Assembly: GCA_023416175.1 (NCBI GenBank)
Contig: JAEZIE010000124.1
Span: 1 to 9,160 of the forward strand
Direction: 5' to 3'
Source: Bacillota bacterium
Lineage (GTDB): Bacteria > Bacillota > Clostridia > Christensenellales > CAG-138
Length of the DNA: 9,160 bases
Position 1 is the stretch's first letter. Each line of letters begins with the position of its first letter. The translations under genes were made by a program, and so were the position numbers. Below, in pieces: positions 1-6,164 of this stretch. Under the pieces are notes generated by a model. It was not told where the DNA came from. It made no database searches and saw only the letters and a program-made list of their open reading frames with translations.

Positions 1-1285
1 GAGTTGGCGCGGGACACGGAGGACACGGAGGGCGCTCCGGACAGGGGGTAGGTACGGGACAGGGGGGACACGGCGGACACGGAGCAGGCATGGGCGCCGG
101 AGCGGGCGCGGGCCTTACAGGAGCCGGGGGCGCAGGCGGAACAACCGGAGCAGGCCTTACGGGAATCTCCTCTTTTTTGCGCACAGGCGGAGCGGGTTGC
201 TCTTTGCGCGCAGGCGGAGCAGGTTGCTCTTTGCGCGCAGGCGGAACGGGTTGTTCTTTGCGCGCAGGCGGAACGGGTTGTTCTTTGCGTACAGGCGGAA
301 CAGGCTGTTCTTTCATCCGCACTGGTGCCGGGGGCTGTTCTCTTACAGGTCGGGCTCTTTGTGCGGGTGGCACAGCCCGCTCGAAAAAGGTAGGCTGGGC
401 GGGGGCATCATAATACGAGGCGGATTGGCCTGCCCAATCGGTTTGCCCGGCCGATGAAAATGTTTCCACCGCATTGGGAAACTGCCCTGCTACATACTGT
501 GTCGCATCGGACGTGTTACCGCCGTAGATATACCCCTGCGGACTGACCCGACCACCCGGATTCATGGGCATCTCGAAACCGAGCATTGTGGCGGCATCGT
601 CTTCGCCGATTGATCTGACAGCGGGGCCAAACGGGCCCTCTTCCGCCGGTTCAAACACTTCGTAAGCCTGCTGCTCACCTGCTTCGGCTTCATCATACAT
701 TGTTGGGGCGAAAACCTCTGTTTCCTCTGTGGCCAGGTCTGCCGATCTCTGTCGGCCAGGTATGGGCAAGGGCGGGAGACCGGGTATAATGACTCGGCCT
801 AGACCGTCATCCCGGTCGCGATCACGGTCCCGGTCGCGATCCCGGTCGAGGTCCCGGTCCCGGTCGCGGTCCCGGTCGCGGTCCCGGTCGCGGTCACGGT
901 CCCGGTCGCGGTCCCGGTCGCGGTCCCGGTCGCGGTCGCGGTCACGATCACGGTCACGGGGGAAGGGGAATCCAAGACGGAGCTGGAGCATAGATTGGGC
1001 AAATGCGCGCTCTTCTCCGCGTACGGCGCCGCAGCAAACACAATTGCCTTGTTCGTTGATTGCAGCTATACCATGGAGTCTTCTTCCGGAGCCAATCTGG
1101 GCTCTGCCGTTGCGCACAGTGCGAGGCCCATCCTCCGTAAGCAGTACAAGTTCCAGATCATTACGCGGCCTGCCGCTCCACCGTACATCTACTTGCGCAG
1201 TATTCCCCATGAACCGGATGCGTGCAAGGCCGCAGTGCGTTCCGTTGGTGTGATACATGGGTATTATCACAACACCTTGTTCCAT
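1..1285 (-). CDS. Modular low-complexity protein with Arg-Asp tract and Cys-Pro tail (partial, runs off left edge)
   Basis: I do not recognise the family. The minus-strand frame is open from ATG 1285-1283 to the window edge (428 codons, no stop). The start is supported by AGGAGG (1297-1292) six bases upstream. Residues 1-109 look like a compact beta-rich domain, with alternating hydrophobic stretches at about 20-35 and 44-50, and four cysteines (C18 and an N-C-V-C-C cluster at 82-85). Residues 110-160 alternate Arg and Asp almost perfectly. Residues 161-323 are an acidic, Gly/Pro/aromatic linker. Residues 324-368 are five 9-residue repeats of the type RKEQPVPPA. From 369 the chain is Pro/Ala/Val rich, and from 403 it becomes Cys-Pro-Pro (C403, 406, 409, 415, 421, 424). 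No signal peptide or membrane segment is visible. The architecture would suit a structural, surface or spore-layer protein cross-linked by disulfides, but that is inference only. It is divergent from the dnaD operon. Confidence 0.85.
   Translation of the reverse strand, partial: MEQGVVIIPMYHTNGTHCGLARIRFMGNTAQVDVRWSGRPRNDLELVLLTEDGPRTVRNGRAQIGSGRRLHGIAAINEQGNCVCCGAVRGEERAFAQSMLQLRLGFPFPRDRDRDRDRDRDRDRDRDRDRDRDRDRDRDRDRDRDLDRDRDRDRDRDRDDGLGRVIIPGLPPLPIPGRQRSADLATEETEVFAPTMYDEAEAGEQQAYEVFEPAEEGPFGPAVRSIGEDDAATMLGFEMPMNPGGRVSPQGYIYGGNTSDATQYVAGQFPNAVETFSSAGQTDWAGQSASYYDAPAQPTFFERAVPPAQRARPVREQPPAPVRMKEQPVPPVRKEQPVPPARKEQPVPPARKEQPAPPARKEQPAPPVRKKEEIPVRPAPVVPPAPPAPVRPAPAPAPMPAPCPPCPPCPVPTPCPERPPCPPCPAPT
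182..316 (-). repeat. Five 27-bp tandem repeats encoding 9-residue KEQP units
   Basis: Five consecutive 27-bp units encode M/R-K-E-Q-P-V/A-P-P-V/A, residues 324-368 of the minus-strand protein. The units differ at only a few bases. Degenerate relatives flank them: VREQPPAPV before and VRKKEEIPV after. Such Pro/Lys/Glu repeats usually form extended, polyproline-like spacers. Here they separate the acidic linker from the Cys-Pro tail. Confidence 0.9.
806..958 (-). repeat. Hexanucleotide repeat encoding (Arg-Asp)n
   Basis: This is a 153-bp tandem array of a 6-bp unit (CGN GAY), often with a 12-bp super-period alternating CGG GAC and CGC GAC. It encodes 51 residues of strictly alternating Arg and Asp, broken only by one Leu replacing Arg (codon CTC near 849) and a final Asp-Asp. 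Unit gain or loss would keep the reading frame, so length variation between strains is likely. The mix of CGG/CGC/CGT and GAC/GAT codons suggests the array is not a very recent expansion. Confidence 0.95.
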
Positions 1286-1341
1286 AGCCTACCTCCTATT
1301 TCCAATTACAATGGCCGATTATGACCACGGGCGACCGCTCC

Positions 1342-1401
1342 TTAAAGGGACGAGCCGGTGTGTCGACGATGGAAGTGCTCCGCTTTTGAGGAGCCAAACA
1401 T
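1342..1401 (-). CDS. Possible 19-aa leader ORF
   Basis: A short minus-strand ORF, MFGSSKAEHFHRRHTGSSL, starts at ATG 1401-1399 and ends at TAA 1344-1342. It has a good Shine-Dalgarno AAGGAG (1413-1408) six bases upstream. Its stop codon lies inside a second AAGGAG (1343-1338), which precedes a 10-codon GTG ORF (1328-1296). The stop of that ORF in turn lies inside the AGGAGG of the large minus-strand gene. The chain of stop-in-SD junctions looks like translational coupling, but ORFs this short arise by chance. No family is recognised. Confidence 0.25.
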   Translation of the reverse strand: MFGSSKAEHFHRRHTGSSL

Positions 1402-1412
1402 GACTTGCTCCT
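1389..1412. repeat. Inverted repeat over the leader-ORF start
   Basis: Perfect 6-bp arms AGGAGC (1389-1394) and GCTCCT (1407-1412) are separated by 12 bases. In a minus-strand transcript, the arm carrying the Shine-Dalgarno of the 19-aa ORF would pair with codons 3-5 and place the ATG in the loop. This could gate its translation. The arms are short, so chance occurrence is quite possible. Confidence 0.3.
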
Positions 1413-1559
1413 TATGTATATGCTAAATCCCCAGTTATGACGCTAAGAATTTGCACATTTGGACGCACAAAAAGAGGAAATCTCAAAAATTTGGTGGGAA
1501 AATGCCGGTATTCTACCGTCTCATGGTGTGCGCATGCGTGGCGGCAGGAGGGCGGCGTA

Positions 1560-1568
1560 TGTTATAAT
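1560..1568 (+). promoter_or_regulatory. Extended -10 promoter for the DnaD/DnaC/ispE operon
   Basis: TGTTATAAT gives a perfect TATAAT (1563-1568) preceded by the TGn extended -10 motif. No recognisable -35 lies 16-18 bp upstream, as is common for extended -10 promoters. Transcription would start near 1575, about 25 bases before the ATG at 1600. It is the only strong promoter-like signal between the divergent genes on this strand. Confidence 0.6.
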
Positions 1569-1575
1569 AAGCACG

Positions 1576-1584
1576 TTATCCACC
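1576..1584 (+). promoter_or_regulatory. DnaA-box-like 9-mer at the predicted transcription start
   Basis: TTATCCACC matches the classical DnaA box TTATCCACA at 8 of 9 positions. It lies immediately downstream of the -10 box, overlapping the predicted start of a primosome-gene transcript. A single near-match 9-mer is weak evidence; it is noted because of its position. Confidence 0.25.
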
Positions 1585-1599
1585 ACGAAGGAGTGCCAT

Positions 1600-2784
1600 A
1601 TGACCGTTCGCTTTGCAAAGGAAGCGCTGCCGTTGGAGCAGACGCCTGTAGACAATCTGTTTCTGCTTGAATATATGCCTGCGGCCGACGGTACGCAGTT
1701 GCGCGTGTATCTATATGGGTTAATGCTCTGCCGTTATCCGGCTTTTTCCGCAGGGTCCATGCATGAGGCGCTGGGGTTATCCGAACAGGAGTTGCTGGAT
1801 GCGTGCGCCTATTGGCAACGGGAAGGCCTCATGCGTATTTTGAGCGCCGATCCGCTGGAGGTGGAGTATACCGCTCCTTCCGAACGCCCCCGTGAGCCCA
1901 TACTCGTTCCCGGAAAATACGGGGAACTTGTGCAGGCGGCCCAGCAGCTGTTTGCTCCGCGCACGCTTCGTGCCCAGGAACTCAGGTATTTATACGATTG
2001 GGTCGAGGTCTACGGGCTGACGGAGGAAGCGGTACTGGAATTGATTTCCCACTGTCTTTCCCAAAAAGGAACGCGGGTTCATGTCAACTATATCGATACC
2101 GTTGCGCGTGCCTGGGCGGCGGAAGGCGTAAGCACTTTGGAGGACGCCAAAGAATACGCAGCAGCATATGAAGAAAAAACAGGGGGCGCTGCCGCCATAC
2201 TCAAGCGCTGGAATAAAAGCCGCCGTCCCACCCGGGACGAGTTGGAACTCTACGAAAAATGGACAAAGGGCTGGGGCTTTACGCAGGACGCCGTGCTCGC
2301 CGCCTGCCCCGCCGTTACCAAGGCGGAGCGCCCGAGCTTTCAATATTTGAACGGCGTACTCGAACGCCTCTATCGAGAAGGTACGCTCACAGCCGAGGCG
2401 ATCACCGCACTCTTTACTGCGGAGGATGCAGACTCCGTGCTCGCGCGCGAGGTCTTTTCCGCCATGGGCATGGGCCGCGCGGCGCGCCCGCTCGAGCGTG
2501 CACAGCTTGCGGGCTATATAGCGGAGGGCATGGAAAAGGATGTCCTGCTGATTGCGGCGCAGCATGCGCAGGGCAAGGAACGGCCCTATGCATATTTGCG
2601 TGCGCTGCTCAAGGAACTTTTGGAAGGCGGCGCAAAAACCGCAGAACAGGCGCAGACGCAGCTCAATGCGCGGGAGGAAAAACCCTCCGCTAAGCGCGTG
2701 AAAGAGTCCATGGATTACCCGCAGAAAAAGTATTCCGACGAAGAGATCGCCCATATATTCGTGAATTTGGACGAGGAGGCGTAA
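1600..2784 (+). CDS. DnaD-domain replication initiation protein (primosomal, DnaB/DnaD-like)
   Basis: This 394-residue protein belongs to the DnaB/DnaD family, which helps open the origin and recruit the helicase loader in Bacillota. Residues ~17-82 resemble the N-terminal winged-helix segment. They are followed by DnaD-type helical (DDBH2) modules: ~122-188 (RYLYDWVEVYGLTEEAVLEL, then Y-I-D at 164-166 and W172), ~208-268 (YEKWTKGWGFTQDAVLAA, then FQYLNGVLERLYREG) and a more degenerate one at ~298-352 (ending YAYLRALLKELLEGG). The end, Y-S-D-E-E-I-A-H-I-F near 378-387, is typical of clostridial members. I chose ATG 1600 over an in-frame upstream start at 1459 because AAGGAG (1588-1593) sits 6 bases before it and the promoter at 1563 lies downstream of 1459. 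It is the first gene of an operon with the loader. The exact orthology (DnaB versus DnaD) is not settled. Confidence 0.88.
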   Translation: MTVRFAKEALPLEQTPVDNLFLLEYMPAADGTQLRVYLYGLMLCRYPAFSAGSMHEALGLSEQELLDACAYWQREGLMRILSADPLEVEYTAPSERPREPILVPGKYGELVQAAQQLFAPRTLRAQELRYLYDWVEVYGLTEEAVLELISHCLSQKGTRVHVNYIDTVARAWAAEGVSTLEDAKEYAAAYEEKTGGAAAILKRWNKSRRPTRDELELYEKWTKGWGFTQDAVLAACPAVTKAERPSFQYLNGVLERLYREGTLTAEAITALFTAEDADSVLAREVFSAMGMGRAARPLERAQLAGYIAEGMEKDVLLIAAQHAQGKERPYAYLRALLKELLEGGAKTAEQAQTQLNAREEKPSAKRVKESMDYPQKKYSDEEIAHIFVNLDEEA

Positions 2785-2785
2785 T

Positions 2786-3742
2786 ATGTCGTTTGCGGAG
2801 ATCCAAGCCGAATATGAACGGATTCGCCAGGAGGAACGCATGGCGTTATTGCGGCGTACTGAGGAAGCGTATGCCTTAGACCCCGGCTTTTTGGCCATCG
2901 CTGAGCAAAGGCGCGCGGCGGCGCTTTTTGTGGGTACAGCCATTCGCCAAGGTATGGACGCGGTGGGAGCGGCAAAGGCTGCAAACGAGGCGCTCAATAA
3001 ACTCCGAGACGAGGAGCGTGCGCTGTTGTGCGCTGTTGGCTTGCCCGAGGAGTATCTGACGCTCCAGCATCGCTGCAAATATTGTGAAGATACCGGGTAT
3101 GTGGGCGCACCCCATCGGACGCCCTGCACGTGCCTGCAAAAAAAACTGCTCGGACAGGCGCGCGCCACCTCCCAAATTGACGAACGGGAGACGTTTGAAA
3201 CGTTTGATGCCGGAATATTTCCATCTGAAGCGCAAAAAAAACAGATGCTTGCGGCCCGCCGTATTACGGAAGGGTATGCGGAAGACTTCCCCGCCACGAT
3301 AAAACGAAACTTGCTGTTACTCGGGACGTCGGGCCTGGGCAAGACGTTTCTATTGAACAGTATCGCCGCCCGCGTGCTTGCGCGTGGGTTTGCCGTAAAA
3401 AAAGTGACGGCCTACACGCTTATGGAGCAGCTGCTTTCCGGCATCCGCCAGAATACGGATGCCGCAGGATCCTTTTTGACCGTTCCGTTGCTGCTGATCG
3501 ACGATCTTGGCACGGAGCCCATGATCAACAACATCACGCTGGAATACTTATTTTCCATACTCAATGAGCGGCACAACGCCGGTCTGCATACGGTGATTGC
3601 CAGCAATCTCAATTCCGAAAAGCTGCAGGAGCGTTACGGCGAACGCATCTTCTCCCGGTTGGTCAGCGTGGACGATTCGCGCATTTTGCATTTGACGGGC
3701 CAAAATCTCAGACTGTGCCCGGCGCGCACAAAGGAGGCCTGA
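2786..3742 (+). CDS. dnaC: DnaC/DnaI-like helicase loader, AAA+ ATPase
   Basis: This 318-residue ATP-binding protein is expected to load the replicative helicase, working with the DnaD-like protein encoded one base upstream. Residues 1-95 form a helical N-terminal part. C97, C100, C114 and C116 (C-x2-C ... C-x-C) form the zinc-binding module typical of DnaI/DnaC-like loaders. The AAA+ core has Walker A GTSGLGKT at 180-187, Walker B LLLIDD at 235-240, a sensor-1 Asn in VIASN (274) and a likely arginine finger in GERIFSRL (286-292). The start at ATG 2786 has AGGAGG (2774-2779) six bases upstream. IstB transposition helpers share the core, but no IS element is present, and the zinc module plus the DnaD neighbour favour the chromosomal loader. 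Confidence 0.9.
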   Translation: MSFAEIQAEYERIRQEERMALLRRTEEAYALDPGFLAIAEQRRAAALFVGTAIRQGMDAVGAAKAANEALNKLRDEERALLCAVGLPEEYLTLQHRCKYCEDTGYVGAPHRTPCTCLQKKLLGQARATSQIDERETFETFDAGIFPSEAQKKQMLAARRITEGYAEDFPATIKRNLLLLGTSGLGKTFLLNSIAARVLARGFAVKKVTAYTLMEQLLSGIRQNTDAAGSFLTVPLLLIDDLGTEPMINNITLEYLFSILNERHNAGLHTVIASNLNSEKLQERYGERIFSRLVSVDDSRILHLTGQNLRLCPARTKEA

Positions 3743-3746
3743 CCCG

Positions 3747-4592
3747 TTGCAGACTTTGGCTTACGCAAAGCTCAACCTGACGCTCGACGTATTGTTTCGT
3801 CGGGAGGACGGTTACCATGAGCTGGATATGCTCAACCTACGCGTCTCCCTAGCGGATACGCTTACGTTTTCCCCGGCAGACGATATTCTGGTGACCTATG
3901 AAGGCATGGATACGCCCCCTGACGATACCGTAACAAAGGCGGCTGGGGTTTATTCTGAATTGGCCGGACGGACTTTGGGTGCGCACATCCATGTAAGCAA
4001 ACGTATTCCTGCTGAGGCAGGGCTTGGCGGCGGCAGCGCCGACGCAGCCGAAACCCTGCTGCTGCTGCAGCGGGAGTACGGCGTGCTCAGTACGGAGCAG
4101 CTCTATGAAGCTGCGCGCATGGTCGGCGCAGATGTGCCCTATTGCCTGAACAGGGAACCCTGCCGCGTTGGCGGTATTGGGGAGAAAATTGAGCCGCTTC
4201 CTCCAATAAAAAAGCCGCTGTGGTTTTTACTCTTAAAACCGCAGGCGGGCATTTCCACGCCGCAGCTGTTTTCGCGCTTACAGCTGCCCGTATCCCATCC
4301 CGATACGGGGAAAGCCATACGCGCGCTTCTGGATGGAGACGTTCAGACGCTGGGCGGCGCATTTTATAATGCGCTGCAGCCTGCGGCGGTTTCCCTGCTG
4401 CCCGAAATCGGCGCACTCTGTGCGCGCCTTCAGAAAGCGGGGGCGCTAGGCGCTGGCATGACGGGCTCCGGCTCCGCTGTATTCGGGCTGTTCGAAGGGG
4501 AAGCCGAGGCAAACGCCGCCGCTTTGGCGTTTTTTGACGTTCCATTTTGCTGCGTCTGCAGCTCGGTAAGTGAAAAAGACGGGGCATTGTAA
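3747..4592 (+). CDS. ispE: 4-diphosphocytidyl-2-C-methyl-D-erythritol kinase
   Basis: This is a GHMP-family kinase of 281 residues, normal for IspE. It phosphorylates the 2-hydroxyl of CDP-methylerythritol with ATP, in the MEP route to isoprenoid precursors, in the cytoplasm. Motif 1 is AYAKLNLTLDV (5-15), with catalytic Lys8. The substrate segment GYHEL is at 22-26. The GHMP ATP loop PAEAGLGGGSADAA is at 88-101. VGADVPY (126-132) carries catalytic Asp129. Motif 3, GMTGSGSAVFGLF, is at 237-249. The start is TTG 3747, chosen because AAGGAGG (3731-3737) lies 9 bases upstream and motif 1 begins within the first few residues. It follows the helicase loader by 4 bases, so it is co-transcribed with the replication genes although the pathways are unrelated. 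Confidence 0.95.
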   Translation: MQTLAYAKLNLTLDVLFRREDGYHELDMLNLRVSLADTLTFSPADDILVTYEGMDTPPDDTVTKAAGVYSELAGRTLGAHIHVSKRIPAEAGLGGGSADAAETLLLLQREYGVLSTEQLYEAARMVGADVPYCLNREPCRVGGIGEKIEPLPPIKKPLWFLLLKPQAGISTPQLFSRLQLPVSHPDTGKAIRALLDGDVQTLGGAFYNALQPAAVSLLPEIGALCARLQKAGALGAGMTGSGSAVFGLFEGEAEANAAALAFFDVPFCCVCSSVSEKDGAL

Positions 4593-4666
4593 TCAAGGTT
4601 TCTCACATAATACAAGGCTGCATCTCCTAGCATCACTACGGATAATAGGCCAATGGCTTTTCAGAT

Positions 4667-4692
4667 AGCTTACACAACCTCTTGTGTAAGCT
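4667..4692 (+). terminator. Perfect 11-bp hairpin, possible ispE operon terminator
   Basis: The arms AGCTTACACAA (4667-4677) and TTGTGTAAGCT (4682-4692) are perfectly complementary around a CCTC loop, 75 bases after the ispE stop. The stem is only moderately GC-rich. The following bases, GTTGCATTTTCC, give a poor U-tract, so it would be a weak intrinsic terminator. It could instead be a protein-binding dyad. Confidence 0.4.
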
Positions 4693-5105
4693 GTTGCATT
4701 TTCCAACAAATCTCTTATCAGTATTCGTTATTAAATGCATGTTCCATATTTGTCAAACTCCCTTCTTTTTCGCACTATTCACCGTAAAACCGACACGAAA
4801 CGAGAGTGATAATCCAGATCGATGATTCCAAAAAAACTCCCACAAACAGGCATGTTTCGTTCTTACGCCAGTGTCGGGCATATTGCGGTTTGGAGCCGGG
4901 GAACTTGCCACTGCCCCGTTGTGCACAACGTAAAGCGGCTCTCCCGCAGCTTTTCTGATGCGTATATGTGCGTCTAAAGTTTCGTGTATATAAATCTTGT
5001 GCATATTTGTGGCATGCGCAAAAAAGTGCCGGAAATACGGGGTTTTTGGAAGGACGCACTGTATGTTCACAAATGGGCATAGTGTGTATATGCGCTGTGT
5101 CAAAC

Positions 5106-5194
5106 TGTGCATAACAAAAAAATATGACGATAATATGGCGGCGAACCTGTGCATAACCCTGTGCATGATGTGGATAGATATGCGCATATGCACA
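5106..5194. promoter_or_regulatory. Cluster of DnaA-box-like 9-mers
   Basis: Two perfect matches to TGTGNATAA (the reverse of the DnaA consensus TTATNCACA) lie at 5106-5114 and 5148-5156. One-mismatch copies follow at 5160-5168 (TGTGCATGA), 5169-5177 (TGTGGATAG) and, inverted, 5186-5194 (ATATGCACA). A further near-match, TGTGCATAT, lies at 4998-5006. The stretch 5111-5138 between the first two boxes is AT-rich and could unwind. This could be an origin-like or DnaA-titrating/regulatory site. No dnaA or dnaN gene is in the window, so calling it oriC is not justified. Confidence 0.4.
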
Positions 5195-5228
5195 AAGTGC
5201 TGCGCATATACAATGCAATGCATATGCA
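5178..5228. repeat. Palindromes and 20-bp-spaced direct repeats
   Basis: ATATGCGCATAT (5178-5189) is a perfect 12-bp palindrome and TGCATATGCA (5219-5228) a perfect 10-bp one. TGCGCATATGCA (5181-5192) recurs with one change as TGCGCATATACA (5201-5212), exactly 20 bp later, or about two helical turns. The spacing suggests binding of a protein on one face of the DNA. The repeats overlap the right end of the DnaA-box-like cluster. Confidence 0.5.
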
Positions 5229-5391
5229 GTCAAACCGCAGTAAGACGTGCAAAAAATGCCCGCAAGTGGGGAAAGCAAACAGATATAAGCGCGTTTTTAT
5301 CGGAATATCATATAGGAACAGCAAAAAGTACCGCCTGTGCAAAAGCCTGCGCCGACGGTCGGCATTTGAAGGAAGCGGGGAGGGCATTGCG

Positions 5392-6132
5392 TTGGAAAAG
5401 CAGCCAAGGCTTGGGAAACAGTTTTTTGATTGGATGGGTGTGGTGCTTGCGGTGAGTCTGTTTGCGCTTTCCGCAGCGGGCGCTTGGTCGCCTCTGTTAC
5501 AGCCTGTCGTGCAAAACCTGCCCGCACAGACAGACAGCGGCGGGGTGCCGCTCATTGTGCTCGATGCCGGGCATGGGGGGAAAGACGGAGGCGCCTCCGG
5601 CGTGAGCGGCGTAGAGGAAGCTGGCATCAACCTAGAGGTCGCCAGGCTTGTGGAAAGCGGCCTGAGGGAAGCCGGGTTTGCCGTGGTAATGACGCGAAAG
5701 AACGAAGACGCTTTGGCGGAAACCAAACGTGCAGATATGGAGGCGCGCCGCGAGATTATGCGGAGCGACGGGGCATGCGCCGTTGTCAGCATTCACATGA
5801 ACAAATTCCGGGATAGCTCCATCAAAGGCCCCATGGCGTTTTACATGAAGGATTCTGTGGAAGGGGAGAAGCTGGCAACTCAGGTGATCACCGCGGTATG
5901 CGAGACCATCGGCCATCCCAAGCGGCCAGCCAACCCCGGGGATTATTTTGTATTGCGTGAAAGTATTGCGCCCGCCGTCATCATCGAATGTGGATTTTTG
6001 TCCAACGCCTCCGATGAAGAAAAGCTGCAGGACCCTGCCCACCAGAAAAAGCTTGCGGCGGGCATCGTAGCGGGCATCGCGGCCTATTTTGCCATGCAGC
6101 AGGGCGTCACACCCGCGCCTGTGACTGAGTAA
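5392..6132 (+). CDS. cwlD: N-acetylmuramoyl-L-alanine amidase, CwlD-like (Amidase_3)
   Basis: A zinc amidase that cleaves the bond between N-acetylmuramic acid and L-Ala in peptidoglycan. CwlD family members act during sporulation to make muramic delta-lactam in the spore cortex. With the start at TTG 5392 it has 246 residues, close to the usual length of CwlD. The frame stays open upstream to GTG 5149, but that adds a Cys/Lys/Arg-rich stretch unlike the family, and only 5392 has a ribosome site (GGGGAGGG, 5377-5384, 7 bases away). A hydrophobic segment at ~11-32 is a signal anchor, followed by an external linker. The catalytic domain runs from ~53 to 235: zinc ligands H61 (LDAGHGG), E76 and H135 (SIHMN), and the catalytic Glu199 in IIECGFLSN. 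It appears to be transcribed alone. Another sporulation or cell-wall amidase of the same family is the main alternative. Confidence 0.88.
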   Translation: MEKQPRLGKQFFDWMGVVLAVSLFALSAAGAWSPLLQPVVQNLPAQTDSGGVPLIVLDAGHGGKDGGASGVSGVEEAGINLEVARLVESGLREAGFAVVMTRKNEDALAETKRADMEARREIMRSDGACAVVSIHMNKFRDSSIKGPMAFYMKDSVEGEKLATQVITAVCETIGHPKRPANPGDYFVLRESIAPAVIIECGFLSNASDEEKLQDPAHQKKLAAGIVAGIAAYFAMQQGVTPAPVTE

Positions 6133-6164
6133 ACCTTTATCTTGGAAAAATAGTCTTCGGGGGG

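Larger units (their letters stand above)
4593..5391. other. Long intergenic region without a convincing gene
   Basis: About 800 bp separate ispE from the amidase. Open frames on both strands have no ribosome binding site and no recognisable family. The longest minus-strand reading (4753-5223) is dominated by His, Met, Cys and Tyr generated by the CATATG/TGCATA-type repeats, as expected of non-coding DNA. The region is more AT-rich than its neighbours in parts. It holds a perfect hairpin at 4667-4692, a 12-bp palindrome GTTGTGCACAAC at 4918-4929, and the DnaA-box-like cluster and palindromes between 4998 and 5228. The amidase promoter must lie near its right end, but I cannot place it with confidence. 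Confidence 0.6.

Noticed and set aside
90..457. Gly/Thr-rich and Arg/Leu-rich plus-strand ORFs
   Set aside because: They are shadows of the Pro-rich and KEQP repeats on the minus strand, produced by the GC-rich repeat composition.
729..1253. Plus-strand ORF with a long Ser-Arg repeat resembling an SR-rich protein
   Set aside because: It is the antisense shadow of the Arg-Asp tract. The minus frame has a good ribosome site, a coherent N-terminal domain and continues open to the edge, while this frame has no supported start.
1459..1599. Longer start (47 extra residues) for the DnaD-like protein
   Set aside because: The extra part has no ribosome site, and the extended -10 promoter at 1560-1568 lies inside it. 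ATG 1600 has AAGGAG at 6 bases.
1990..3342. 450-residue minus-strand ORF
   Set aside because: It lies opposite two well-recognised genes (DnaD-like and DnaC-like) and its translation has no family features; it results from codon bias in GC-rich DNA.
2786..3742. IstB transposition helper of an IS21-type element
   Set aside because: There is no IstA gene and no terminal repeats. The zinc module and the DnaD-like neighbour point to a chromosomal helicase loader.
4753..5278. Overlapping minus-strand ORFs of 156 and 167 residues in the gene-free region
   Set aside because: They have no ribosome site. Their His/Met/Cys/Tyr-rich sequence is a direct translation of the TGCATA/CATATG repeats, and no family is recognisable. 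A decayed gene cannot be fully excluded.
5149..5391. 81-residue N-terminal extension of the amidase from GTG 5149
   Set aside because: It starts inside a DnaA-box-like repeat, is Cys/Lys/Arg-rich and unlike CwlD, has no ribosome site, and would bury the signal anchor in mid-protein.
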